Assembly: GCA_021325145.1 (NCBI GenBank)
Contig: JAJPHR010000043.1
Coordinates: 1 to 48,863 of the forward strand
Length of the DNA: 48,863 nt
Direction: 5' to 3'
Origin: Verrucomicrobiota bacterium
GTDB lineage: Bacteria; Verrucomicrobiota; Verrucomicrobiia; Limisphaerales; Pedosphaeraceae
Below the pieces are notes generated by a model. That model had not been told where the DNA came from, did no database searches, and was given only the letters and a program-made list of their open reading frames with translations. The stretch's first letter is position 1, and each line of letters begins with the position of its first letter. Shown here one piece after another: positions 23,956 through 32,768 of this stretch. Both the position numbers and the translations under genes were made by a program.

Positions 23956-25662
23956 ATGGAAACGCCCACGGAACCCAACGCCGCCCCGGAGGAAGACCCG
24001 GATTTGCAAATCACCGCGGATCCTGAACCTCCCTTCGAACATCCGCTCCTGCGGCCGGTCTCCTACTGGGTTAAAAAGCTCCTCGTCTGCAATCCTTTCT
24101 ATCTCGTCAGCGCCGCATTGCTGCTTTACGGCTTTTATCTCGTCTCCACCGACGCCAATTTTCCCGGCAAGGAGATCGCCCAACTCGCCTTCAACTTCAG
24201 TGCCCTGCAATGCTACGAAGTCCTGCTCGTCGCCACCGCCATCCTCCTGGCGCGCCGCCGGATTTGGTATGACTCCAACCTGCTCATTTTCCTCGAAAAC
24301 GGCCTGATTCTCGTGCCTTTCATCCTCGTGAGCCAGGCCGCGTTGATCGGGCAGGGCACCGTTTGGGCGATGTGCGTCATCGGCGGCACAATGGCCCTGC
24401 TCCGGTTCGCCACTTTGAAGCGTGTGCACCTCCAGTTCAACTTGCCCTCAAGATTGTTGGCCATCGGGGTAGTATTGCTTCTGGTCAATGTCGCGCTCCC
24501 GTTGATTTACCGCACGTTGAATGATTCGAAAGTGGGCACGAAACCCACTGACGGAGCCGCCTACCACTTCAACCAATACAGTTGGTTTCTGATTCTGCCC
24601 GCCATCCTGGCCCTGGCCAATGCCCTGCCCCGCCCCAATCAAGCCGACGGACTTCTCCCCCAGCGACGCTGGATACCCGCCGGCCTGTTTGCGCTCTGGG
24701 CCGCCGGTTCCATCGTTCATCTCTACAGCCTTGGTTACATCTATAACTTCGACTGGGAAACGCCTTTCATCGTGCCGCCCCTCTGGGTTCTGGCCTGGAC
24801 CATCTGCAATCGACACACAAACATTTTTCGCCTCCGCGGGTTGCGACCGGCCTTGCTGGTCGCTCCCGCGGCGGTCACGATGATCGCCGCGATCAACTCC
24901 GCTCCACACATGTTTCTGATTCTCACCGGGCTTAATATTTTGGCTTATGCGATTCTGCTGCTGAAGGAATCCTCCAGCCTAACCTTGTGGCATTTGACGG
25001 TTCTGTCACTGGGTGCTTTGGGTCTGGGCTTTATAAACCTGCATCCGGTGCGATTACCCTTGGATTTAAACGCCACTCAATGCCTTTGGGCCGTGGCTCT
25101 CGCGTACGTTTGCTATTGGATCTGCGTTTCGCGCCATCCCAAACTGGGCATCTTTGGGGCCATTCTGGTTTGGTTAACCGTGCTCAGGATATCCGAAAGG
25201 TATGTTGAAGGCCCGCATCTGGCGCTCCAGGCTGGAATTATATTCCTGCTCCTGCACAGCCTGCTCTGGACCGACCAGGCGCATCCCGGCGCAAAAGGAG
25301 CGCGCATCTTCGGTTGTTGCCTCTGGTTGTTGCACTCCCTGATCCTCGTCCCTCTGGCCTTGCCCCATGGAACGCTGATTCTATCCATGGGCGCACTGCT
25401 GGTTCTGGCTTCGTACGTCATTTCAAGGTTCGTTCGCAGTCATTGGCCTCCGCTGATACTGCCCTGCGTTGCGACGGTTGTTCTGTTCACCGCTCCGGGC
25501 AGTCACCTGGCTGAACCCGCGCAATCCGTTCCCATTGGGCTGTGGGTCGTCGCCGGAAGCTTTATGCTCTTCGTGATTGGAACGATTCTAGCCCTCACAA
25601 AATCAAAGTGGCATCCCGCCACCGCAACTGCTGCCGCCGCAACGGAAACAAACCAAACCTGA
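23956..25662 (+). CDS. Large polytopic membrane protein, unknown function
   Basis: About 568 residues, with an acidic, proline-rich N-terminal tail of ~40 residues and then some 14-16 hydrophobic helices through to the C-terminus. No soluble domain of note and no family I recognise. The layout is like the uncharacterised multi-helix proteins typical of Verrucomicrobia. The start at 23956 is fixed by AAGGAGG four bases upstream; a TTG twelve codons earlier is less likely. It begins 234 bp after the zinc-ribbon protein and is followed by an untranslated region with repeats before pyk, so it is probably monocistronic. Confidence 0.7.
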   Translation: METPTEPNAAPEEDPDLQITADPEPPFEHPLLRPVSYWVKKLLVCNPFYLVSAALLLYGFYLVSTDANFPGKEIAQLAFNFSALQCYEVLLVATAILLARRRIWYDSNLLIFLENGLILVPFILVSQAALIGQGTVWAMCVIGGTMALLRFATLKRVHLQFNLPSRLLAIGVVLLLVNVALPLIYRTLNDSKVGTKPTDGAAYHFNQYSWFLILPAILALANALPRPNQADGLLPQRRWIPAGLFALWAAGSIVHLYSLGYIYNFDWETPFIVPPLWVLAWTICNRHTNIFRLRGLRPALLVAPAAVTMIAAINSAPHMFLILTGLNILAYAILLLKESSSLTLWHLTVLSLGALGLGFINLHPVRLPLDLNATQCLWAVALAYVCYWICVSRHPKLGIFGAILVWLTVLRISERYVEGPHLALQAGIIFLLLHSLLWTDQAHPGAKGARIFGCCLWLLHSLILVPLALPHGTLILSMGALLVLASYVISRFVRSHWPPLILPCVATVVLFTAPGSHLAEPAQSVPIGLWVVAGSFMLFVIGTILALTKSKWHPATATAAAATETNQT

Positions 25663-25690
25663 TGATACAGGGCACTTGGTTTAACCTCGC

Positions 25691-25725
25691 GCGCATACCG
25701 CAATCGCAACAATGCGCATACCGCA
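25691..25725. repeat. Direct repeat GCGCATACCGCA x2 upstream of pyk
   Basis: Two exact 12-bp copies at 25691-25702 and 25714-25725, with a 23-bp period (about two helical turns). Located 155-190 bp upstream of the pyruvate kinase start. Could be a regulator-binding pair or a small slippage product. Confidence 0.6.
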
Positions 25726-25726
25726 C

Positions 25727-25805
25727 GGCAGGGCCGGTGTGAGGGGAAAGGTACGTTCGCCTCGTGCCATTTTGGCAGCATTAATAAGACGCGACCCGCC
25801 CTGCC
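25727..25805. repeat. GGCAGGGC...GCCCTGCC hairpin enclosing a TGCCATTTTGGCA palindrome
   Basis: Outer arms GGCAGGGC (25727-25734) and GCCCTGCC (25798-25805) enclose ~63 bp. In the middle sits the perfect palindrome TGCCATTTTGGCA (25765-25777), with arms TGCCA/TGGCA around TTT. The core shares the decamer CATTTTGGCA with the hisD-region sites in inverse orientation. The start of pyk is 76 bp further on, so either an operator or a REP-like element is possible. Confidence 0.55.
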
Positions 25806-25881
25806 ACCTTCGCCGTTTTTCCTTTACCTCGCTCGCCCAGCACGTTTAATCGGTACCCCGTCGGGCATTTGACTCGTCGCC

Positions 25882-27282
25882 ATGCGCAATACCAAAATTA
25901 TCGCCACCCTCGGCCCTGCCTCGGATTCACCGGAAATGCTCGCCCGCCTGGTCGATACCGGCGTCAACATTTTCCGTCTCAACATGTCCCACGCGCCACA
26001 CGACTGGACCCGCCGCGTCGTGCGGGACATTCGCGCCGCCGCCGGGGACAAAATGGTCGGCATTCTCATGGTTACCCAGGGCCCGGCCATCCGCACCGGC
26101 GACCTTCCGGTGCCGCTCAATCTCAAGCCCGGCCAGAAATTTACCTTCACCGTCCGCGGCGCGAAGAGCGAGGAGGAAAATTCCGTGGACGTGAACTACG
26201 CCGATTTCATCAACGACATCAGCGAGGGCGACACCGTCCTGGTTGACAACGGCGCCATTCAAATGAAGGTCCACTCCAAGCATGGCAACAAGGTCGAATG
26301 CGAAGTCCTCACCGACGGCAAGCTCGGCAGCCGCCGTCACATCAACCTGCCCGGCGTCAAAGTCAGCCTTCCCGCCCTTACTTCGAAGGATGAAGCCGAT
26401 GTGAAACTCGGCCTGGAAATCGGCGTCGATTTCATTGCGCTTTCGTTCGTGCGCTCCGCGCGGGACATTCGGCAACTCAAGGCGCTCGTCCGGGAAGCGC
26501 CGCGTCGTCCTTTGATCATCGCGAAGATCGAAGACCAGGAAGCCATCAAAAACCTCGATGCCATCATCCAGCAGGCCGACGGCATCATGGTGGCGCGCGG
26601 CGATCTCGGCATCGAGGTCCCTTACGAAGAACTGCCGATCATCCAGCGCCGGATCGTGAAGACCTGTTTGCGCATTGGCCGCCCGGTCATCGTCGCCACG
26701 CACATGCTCGAGAGCATGATTCAAGCGCCCATGCCCACGCGCGCCGAAGTAACCGATGTCGCCAACGCCGTTTTCGAACAAGCCGACGCCATCATGCTCA
26801 GCGGCGAAACCACCGTTGGCAAATACCCGCTCAAATGCGTGGAAGTGTTCAATCGCATTGCGGAACGTATCGAGCGCAGTGGCGGCGCAAATTATTGGGA
26901 ACAGGCCGAGCTCAGCGACCCGCGCGAAAAAATCGCCAAGAGCGCCGTCGTGATGGCCAACGAGTTGCGCGCCCACGCCATCATGACCCTGATCCGCAAC
27001 GGCAGCATGACCCGTTACATTTCCTGGTTGCGCCCGAAGTACTCCGCCATCTACGCCGTCGGCCAGAACCGCGACGTTGCCGAAGAACTCACGCTAAATT
27101 GGGGCGTCGTCCCCCTGATCATGCCGTTCGACGCGGCGGACCTGGAAAAGAACATCCAGATGGCCTTGCATAAATTGCTCGAACAGCGCCTCATTCGCCG
27201 CGGCAGCCACATCGTCGTGGTCAGCAGCATCGCCGCAGGCGAAGGCGTGGTGGATGCGGTGCAATTGCGAGAAGTGAGATAA
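25882..27282 (+). CDS. pyk: Pyruvate kinase with altered monovalent-cation site
   Basis: Converts phosphoenolpyruvate and ADP to pyruvate and ATP. 466 residues with the full A/B/C domain layout. Catalytic residues are all present: R32, N34, S36 (FRLNMSH), K215 and E217 (AKIED), D241 (MVARGDLG), T273 (ATHMLESM). The normally invariant DTKGPEIRTG segment reads VTQGPAIRTG (residues 64-73). The aspartate that binds K+ (D112 in rabbit muscle enzyme) is V64, and the glutamate at 117 is A69. K+-independent kinases have lysine there instead, so this one fits neither class. The signature and length otherwise leave no doubt about the family. Confidence 0.93.
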   Translation: MRNTKIIATLGPASDSPEMLARLVDTGVNIFRLNMSHAPHDWTRRVVRDIRAAAGDKMVGILMVTQGPAIRTGDLPVPLNLKPGQKFTFTVRGAKSEEENSVDVNYADFINDISEGDTVLVDNGAIQMKVHSKHGNKVECEVLTDGKLGSRRHINLPGVKVSLPALTSKDEADVKLGLEIGVDFIALSFVRSARDIRQLKALVREAPRRPLIIAKIEDQEAIKNLDAIIQQADGIMVARGDLGIEVPYEELPIIQRRIVKTCLRIGRPVIVATHMLESMIQAPMPTRAEVTDVANAVFEQADAIMLSGETTVGKYPLKCVEVFNRIAERIERSGGANYWEQAELSDPREKIAKSAVVMANELRAHAIMTLIRNGSMTRYISWLRPKYSAIYAVGQNRDVAEELTLNWGVVPLIMPFDAADLEKNIQMALHKLLEQRLIRRGSHIVVVSSIAAGEGVVDAVQLREVR

Positions 27283-27283
27283 A

Positions 27284-27500
27284 AAGCACCAAGCACCAAC
27301 ATCCAAGCACCAGAGAAGCTTCAACTAAGAACCTGTCCCGGTGGGGCGGGCAGTCCTCTGCCCGCCGTCGGCGCGCACGGAGCGACGCGCCCTACCGAGG
27401 CAGGCCCTAAGACAAACATTAATTAGGCGTTTCCAATTTGGAGCTTGGGAATTGGAGCTTCTCTGGAGCTTGGCATTTGGTGCTTGGATGTTGGTGCCTA
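27284..27500. repeat. Large inverted repeat of GCACCAAGCACC / TTGGAGCTTGG type
   Basis: After the pyk stop, GCACCAAGCACCAACATCC and AGCACCAGAGAAGCTTCAA face GGAGCTTCTCTGGAGCTTGG and GGTGCTTGGATGTTGGTGC before the convergent gene at 27505. The arms are long and nearly complementary, with the GGTAGGGCGCG repeat (27340-27402) in the loop. Pieces of the same GCTTGG/ATTTGG-type sequence occur at 5645-5700 and 19733-19775. It probably separates two convergent transcripts. Confidence 0.65.
27340..27402. repeat. GGTAGGGCGCGC dispersed palindromic repeat, copy 2 (inverted)
   Basis: Same family as 12407-12474 but in opposite orientation. It consists of two hairpins: GGGCGGGCAG-TCCT-CTGCCCGCC and GGCGCGCACGGAGCGACGCG with CCCTACC. 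Nested inside the larger GCACCAAG inverted repeat after pyk. Confidence 0.7.
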
Positions 27501-27504
27501 GTGT

Positions 27505-28494
27505 TTATTTTTTGCCCATCATCGCCGTCGTCATCCGCGCCGTAAATCTGCCCTGCTGCAACTGCTGTTCCATGAACTCCTTGAACGAAGCCGCCTGTTC
27601 CGGTGTGAGCACGGTCTGGGCGCGCTGCCAGATGCGACCGTTCAACTGCTCCATCTCCGCGCTATAGGCGTCGATCTTTTCCGGCGTGAAATTGTCGTAC
27701 CAATGCTCGTAGTCCAATTGAAACGGATCACCAAGATCGTGTTGAAATTGGAAGTTCGTGTGTTCCTCGGTCATGATTCCCTGCAATTGACTTCGCTGGT
27801 CGTCACTCAGGGCCTGTCCCGCGCCCGCAAATTGCTGCGTGAACTTGTCCAGACGCTCGCGCTCCGGCTGCGTCTTATCGAACCACTGGTAGGCATTGTA
27901 ACCATCATCACCCAATAACGAACGAATTTGCGCGGCGTTGTCCTCAAGCGTCTGGCGGATGTTTTTTCCAGTCGCCGCCATGTTGCTTTCGTCAATTTCC
28001 CCGGCCATCATGGGCAGGAGAAACTGTTCCCACATCAGCGAACCCTTTTGCGTCAGTAATTGCTTGAGGGCGTCGCTCTGCGTGTCATTCAGATGCAGTT
28101 GACTGGCGAGTCCCGACTTGAAAAGCGCGTTGACGCTCCTCGCCACTCCATCCCTGGCCTCGGCCTTCATCACCTCGCGCATGGCCTGATCGCGAAACAG
28201 GGCGGAAACAGGATTGGTCGGGTCAACCGCGGGTGGCATTGCAGCCAATCGCCGCTGTAATTCCTGCGCACTGGCTGCGCTTTCGATCGACTCCGCGCGG
28301 CTCTCACGCAACTGCGCCCGAAGGTCTTTATTGCGCTTCTGCTGTTGCGCGGCCTCGCTGGCAATGGCTTCGCGTTTATTCTCCGCCGCCGCTGCGCGGG
28401 CCAGCGCTGCTTCCATCTGGCGGTTTTTTTGAATCAATAGAAAGCCGCACAGAAGCGTTACCGCGATGGATAGAACAAGAATGGAATTTTTCAT
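27505..28494 (-). CDS. Membrane-anchored coiled-coil protein of YtrA-type operon
   Basis: 329 residues: an N-terminal membrane anchor (KNSILVLSIAVTLLCGFLLI), a long charged coiled coil (about 25-90, rich in A, E, K, Q, R), then an all-helical domain. That domain carries LTxxQ-like repeats (LNDTQSDALKQLL, LSDDQRSQLQGIM, LTPEQAASFKEFM) reminiscent of Spy/CpxP-type periplasmic proteins. This similarity is weak and inferred from the repeat pattern. The ATG at 28494 shares one base with the TAA stop of the upstream permease, so it is the last gene of that operon. It could sense or assist the ABC transporter in the envelope. Confidence 0.72.
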   Translation of the reverse strand: MKNSILVLSIAVTLLCGFLLIQKNRQMEAALARAAAAENKREAIASEAAQQQKRNKDLRAQLRESRAESIESAASAQELQRRLAAMPPAVDPTNPVSALFRDQAMREVMKAEARDGVARSVNALFKSGLASQLHLNDTQSDALKQLLTQKGSLMWEQFLLPMMAGEIDESNMAATGKNIRQTLEDNAAQIRSLLGDDGYNAYQWFDKTQPERERLDKFTQQFAGAGQALSDDQRSQLQGIMTEEHTNFQFQHDLGDPFQLDYEHWYDNFTPEKIDAYSAEMEQLNGRIWQRAQTVLTPEQAASFKEFMEQQLQQGRFTARMTTAMMGKK

Positions 28495-30161
28495 TAGCGA
28501 CGCCGATTTTTTTCCAGAGACAACGGAGCCAGGCCCAACCGCGCCAGCGGAACAGGCAGCAAAGCCGCGAGAATCACCAGATGCTTGAGCCAAAAAAGAT
28601 TCGGACAAACGAGCAGACCGAGCGCTACGAAACAACCCGAGGCGCACGCCCAGAAGATCACGTATTGAAGCGCCCGATTCGGACTGTTCCTCCGCCAGGT
28701 GAAGACGGCGAGCCATAATTTCGAGACCACCGCCAGCACCAGCGCCCAGCCGAGCCCGGACACATATTGCTCGGCGTATTTCCAATTGAAATGTTTAACC
28801 CAAAAAACAATGGCCGAGATTTCAATTCCCAGAATGGCCGTGCCGAGGATGCCATGGACGACAAACCATCGCTTATTCCCCGAAAGCGCCACCCATAAAT
28901 TGCTCACCACAAGCGTCCAGGTCAGGAGCGTGGCGGTCACCACCAATAGAAACAGGATCGCGCCCAGAGAAGCGACGCCGCGCAGGGCCAGGCCTGAATT
29001 CCACAGGTCTTTTAATTGCGCGAGGTTCGCCCACAGTGGCAGCCACAGCGCAAGGAAGACCAGCAGCGCCAGCCAGGCCATGGTGATGCTGAGCGCAGCG
29101 ACTTTGAGTTTAGTCACCACCATTTCCTCCGATGTCAAAGGCCGGACGGCCAGGAACGGTGGGAGAGCAAGATCGGGCGACCAGAGATCGGGCTTCGCAA
29201 AGCCTTTGCCGATGACTCCGGCCAGAATGAGGGGCAGCACCAGCGCCCAACCCAGCGTCAGCAAGGTGGCGCCGGCGTCATGCCGGGTAAGCCACGAGAC
29301 CGGGGCGAACAAGAGGACCAGCGCGGCGACGGTGCAAACCGGGAGCAACATCCCGGCTCGCCGCCATTCAAACCAAAATTGGGCCGCTGCCGGCGAATCG
29401 AATGGCCGGGTGCGCCGGGGCAACACATCGGTGATTCGTCCGACCTGCGTCTTCAACCATCCGCGCCCGCGCCCGCCACCGCGGCGTTGCCGCTCCACAA
29501 AGTGGCAACCGCACACAAAAGCGCCAATTGCGGTCCCGGTGAGCGCGAGGATCGAAGCGCACCAGACCTGCCTGGCGGGCCACGGAATGTATGGCAGGAA
29601 GAACTGCAGGCTCGCAAGGTTCATGAACAGCATGCCGGCCAGCGCAAGCGTGATGATCCGGGTCATCCGGAAGCCGCCCAGTGCCCAAACAATCGTCTGG
29701 TAGCACATCAATCCGACTCCCAGAACGGCCGCCGGCCAAAAACCCGCGTGCCGGCCGGCCGGCGCAAACACGAGCCTGGCCCAGCCGAAATAAATCAACT
29801 CGACACAAACGACGCCGAGAACCATTGGGCAGGCCACCAGCATCCAGGTTGGAACCGGCAAGGTGAAAAGCCGGTAAGGGAATCCATGCCAGTTCTTCTT
29901 CTGGTTGAATTCAGCATAATGAAGAAACCCGAACACGAGAAAAATGGAGCAGATCATCAGCAGCCAATAAAACGGCTCGAAATTTGTGAATACGTAAGCC
30001 CTGCCCGCACCGCTCAGATTGAGCACCGCGCACAAGCCAAGAAGCCCCAATGCACCAACCGCAAACCATTGGCCGCGCCGCCAGATTTCCCAACTCAAGG
30101 CCACTAAAGGCGACCGCATGCCAAAGAGTGATGGAGCCACTGGCTGCGCGTTCGTGTTCAT
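28494..30161 (-). CDS. ABC-2-type permease, paralogue B
   Basis: 555 residues with around 12 hydrophobic segments. Clear paralogue of the product of 31088-32743: shared stretches include SPAAAQFWFEWRRAG, EFN..(K/R)(N/E)W(H/N)GFPYRLF(T/S)LP, KVAALS(I/V)T and the terminal ARLGLAPLS. Likely one half of an ABC exporter whose ATPase is at 32769-33710. The first codon overlaps the hydrolase stop (ATGA), which supports the start at 30161; an internal ATG at 30119 aligns with the paralogue's start. Substrate unknown; the GntR/YtrA context suggests antimicrobial or cell-envelope stress export. Confidence 0.78.
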   Translation of the reverse strand: MNTNAQPVAPSLFGMRSPLVALSWEIWRRGQWFAVGALGLLGLCAVLNLSGAGRAYVFTNFEPFYWLLMICSIFLVFGFLHYAEFNQKKNWHGFPYRLFTLPVPTWMLVACPMVLGVVCVELIYFGWARLVFAPAGRHAGFWPAAVLGVGLMCYQTIVWALGGFRMTRIITLALAGMLFMNLASLQFFLPYIPWPARQVWCASILALTGTAIGAFVCGCHFVERQRRGGGRGRGWLKTQVGRITDVLPRRTRPFDSPAAAQFWFEWRRAGMLLPVCTVAALVLLFAPVSWLTRHDAGATLLTLGWALVLPLILAGVIGKGFAKPDLWSPDLALPPFLAVRPLTSEEMVVTKLKVAALSITMAWLALLVFLALWLPLWANLAQLKDLWNSGLALRGVASLGAILFLLVVTATLLTWTLVVSNLWVALSGNKRWFVVHGILGTAILGIEISAIVFWVKHFNWKYAEQYVSGLGWALVLAVVSKLWLAVFTWRRNSPNRALQYVIFWACASGCFVALGLLVCPNLFWLKHLVILAALLPVPLARLGLAPLSLEKNRRR

Positions 30162-31057
30162 TCTGGTTTCAAACCGGTGGTTCGGCCGCCGAGGGGCGCC
30201 TGCGCCGAATTCGGCTGATCCGGCAAGGTGAGTTGACTCCGCCTCGTCTGGTCGACGACTTGCCGGATCGAGTTGATGGCCAATTCAGGGGCTTCGAAGG
30301 GAATGCTATGTCCGCTCTCCTCGGTGATGATGTGTTGGGCGTGGGGCAATTTGTCCACCCAGTCCTGATGGAACTTCAGCCACATGGGCCTGAAGATACT
30401 CATTTCATGTTTTTGCTCTTCAGTTACGAAGCTGGGGAGCACTTTGGGGCCCATCGCGGTGATGAGGGTGACAGGAATTCCCTGCGGCACGCGGCTCTCG
30501 TGTGCCTGGGCAAGACTCGCTTGCATTTCGATCCACTCCGCGTCATGGCGGACGGGTTGGTTCGTATTCCGGGCCTGATTCCAGAGCATGAATTCCTCCT
30601 GGGTTGGGTCCAACAAAACCATGCCCACAACCTCCCGCGGATACAGGCCGGCAAAAACTCGATTCAGCGGACCGCCGAATGAATGTCCAACCAAAACGTA
30701 AGGCGGCGCGATCCCCGCATTTTGGAGCGCCGTGTGGAGTTCGCGGGCAACCTGCCGCGCATCCCGCGGTTTGGGACCAGGAGCGGATCGCCCGATTCCC
30801 GCCCGATCATAGGCCACTGTAGTGGTGAACTTGCTCACGCCGGGCTGGACTCGTTCCCAAGCTTCCAACGGCCCCCCGGCGCCCGGGCTGCCTCCGGTTT
30901 CAAAGACCACGGCCGGGCTGCCGTGGCCGGTAATGAGCATTCGGAGCTGATGTCCGCCAGCGTCAACGTTTTTGAACACGAAGCGCCCGAGATCCATCGC
31001 GAGGAGAATCGCGATGCCGCTGAGAACCAGGGCGAGCGTGATCAGGAGTTTTTTCAT
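30158..31057 (-). CDS. Alpha/beta hydrolase in the ABC exporter operon
   Basis: 299 residues. The N-terminal hydrophobic stretch (LLITLALVLSGIAILLAMDL) is a membrane anchor or signal peptide. The catalytic serine lies in GHSFGG; the acid and histidine are expected downstream (DPTQEEF region and ITEESGHSIPFEAPE). ETGGSPGAGGP supplies the oxyanion region. The enzyme is inserted between the two paralogous permease genes and overlaps the second one by four bases, so it is part of the same functional unit. An envelope lipid or ester substrate is a reasonable guess but not shown. Confidence 0.83.
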   Translation of the reverse strand: MKKLLITLALVLSGIAILLAMDLGRFVFKNVDAGGHQLRMLITGHGSPAVVFETGGSPGAGGPLEAWERVQPGVSKFTTTVAYDRAGIGRSAPGPKPRDARQVARELHTALQNAGIAPPYVLVGHSFGGPLNRVFAGLYPREVVGMVLLDPTQEEFMLWNQARNTNQPVRHDAEWIEMQASLAQAHESRVPQGIPVTLITAMGPKVLPSFVTEEQKHEMSIFRPMWLKFHQDWVDKLPHAQHIITEESGHSIPFEAPELAINSIRQVVDQTRRSQLTLPDQPNSAQAPLGGRTTGLKPE

Positions 31058-31087
31058 GGAAGCTGCGAATCTGTATGCGAATGGAAA

Positions 31088-32743
31088 TTATCCATGGCGG
31101 TTTCGGGCGAACGACAACGGGGCCAGGCCCAATCGGGCAAATGGAAAGAGCAGGAACGCGACCAGTACGTAGAGATGTTCTAAACGATAGATATCGGGCC
31201 ATGGGGGCGATAGAATCGCCAGGGCGACAAAGCCAAGCGTGGCCCCCGACCAGAGAAGGAGGTATTGCGAAGTGCGCCGGACACTGTTTTTGCTCCAGGA
31301 AAAAACCACGGACCAGATCTTGAGGATGACCGCCAGCGCGAGCAGCCATCCGATCAAAGTGAGCGTGATGGAGTTGACCACGTCCGGATGCTGTTGAATT
31401 TCCGAGTCGATGGTGTCGGAAAACAGGCCGGCCGCCAATGAGAGGAGCGTCGGCACCAGCACCTGCAGGCAAGCGGAAGCGATGTAGTAAGAGCGATTTC
31501 CGGAGAGGCCCACCCACAAGCCGCTGACCAGGCATCGCCACGTGATGACCGCGAAGCCGGCGAAATACAGGATGGTGATCGCCAGCCAGGAATGGGGGTA
31601 GAACCGGCGGAACTCGCGCAAGAACTGCTGCAGTTGCGTTTTGTCCGCCCATAAGGGGAGCCAGAGGGCGATGAAGCCAAGGACCAGCAGCCACGCGATG
31701 GTCACGCTCAAAGCCGCCACTTTCATTTTGCTGACGACGAATTCTTCGGCGGACAATGGCCGAACGCCTAAAAACTGAGGAAGCGAGAGGTTCGTGGACC
31801 AGAATTCGGGTTTGATGAAGCCTTTGCCGATGGCAAAGGCCAGGACGATGGGCATGGCCACAATTTTGACCAACGTATCGATCGTGGACCGCGGATCAGT
31901 GCGGAAGGCCCAGGAAAATGGGCCGAAGATGGCAAGCAACGCAAAACCGACGCACGCGGGCAGCAACAGGCCCGCGCGCCGCCATTCGAACCAGAATTGG
32001 GCGGCAGCCGGGGAAGCAAACTGACGGTTGCGTCTTGGCAGCAGGTCGCCGGCCTGCTCCAGCAGGCAATGGATCCAATTTCGCCGATGGCCGCCGCCGC
32101 GCCTCTGCCGGCCGACCACCGTCCAGGCGATTAAGAATGAAATGAAGGCCAGAACGGCCATGCCAGCGGCCAGATACTTTTCGGACAGCCAAGGGTAGGC
32201 GCCCTGGCTGTCGCTAAAGGGCAGCCACGCAACCAGGATGCTGCTGACGCCCCCGAGGCTAAGCACGATAATGCGGGCGATCCGAAACCCTGCCAGGCTC
32301 CAAAGCGCCGTGTGATAAAAAATCATGTAGGCGCCCAATAAAACCGCGAACCATTCCGGCTTGAGGACAGGATTGTGCGTCAGGACAAGTTTTATCCAGG
32401 CCACATAAACCACTTCCACGGTCGCAATGCCGAGCAACATGGGCAGGGCCACAAGTTGCCAGGTGCGAAGGGGCAGCGAAAAGAGCCGATAAGGAAAACC
32501 ATTCCATTCCCGGGTTGAATTAAATTCGGTATAATTGAAAAGGCCGAACACGAGCAGCAAGGACACGGTCATCAGGAAGCCAAAGACGGGATCAAATACC
32601 TGGCCGGTTTCGGTGAGACGAAGCCGCCCGGGGACGGCCAGGTTGACAAGCGCGCAGAAAGCAAGGCAAGCGATGGCCCACCCGCCGGCGCGGCGGCCTC
32701 GTCGCCAGATTGCCCAAGCCAAGGCTGTCGTTGGTGAACGCAT
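31088..32743 (-). CDS. ABC-2-type permease, paralogue A
   Basis: 551 residues, about 12 hydrophobic segments, homologous over its full length to the permease at 28494-30161. Segments typical of both are RSP.(T/V)AL(A/S)W.IWRRG at the N-terminus and LP(Q/P)FL(G/A)VRPL in the second half. It directly follows the ATPase gene (25-bp gap). The pair of unequal permeases and one ATPase suggests a heterodimeric membrane part. The duplication is old, as identity is moderate and gaps are scattered. Confidence 0.78.
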   Translation of the reverse strand: MRSPTTALAWAIWRRGRRAGGWAIACLAFCALVNLAVPGRLRLTETGQVFDPVFGFLMTVSLLLVFGLFNYTEFNSTREWNGFPYRLFSLPLRTWQLVALPMLLGIATVEVVYVAWIKLVLTHNPVLKPEWFAVLLGAYMIFYHTALWSLAGFRIARIIVLSLGGVSSILVAWLPFSDSQGAYPWLSEKYLAAGMAVLAFISFLIAWTVVGRQRRGGGHRRNWIHCLLEQAGDLLPRRNRQFASPAAAQFWFEWRRAGLLLPACVGFALLAIFGPFSWAFRTDPRSTIDTLVKIVAMPIVLAFAIGKGFIKPEFWSTNLSLPQFLGVRPLSAEEFVVSKMKVAALSVTIAWLLVLGFIALWLPLWADKTQLQQFLREFRRFYPHSWLAITILYFAGFAVITWRCLVSGLWVGLSGNRSYYIASACLQVLVPTLLSLAAGLFSDTIDSEIQQHPDVVNSITLTLIGWLLALAVILKIWSVVFSWSKNSVRRTSQYLLLWSGATLGFVALAILSPPWPDIYRLEHLYVLVAFLLFPFARLGLAPLSFARNRHG

Positions 32744-32768
32744 GACAATTCAGATTATTAGCCAGCGC

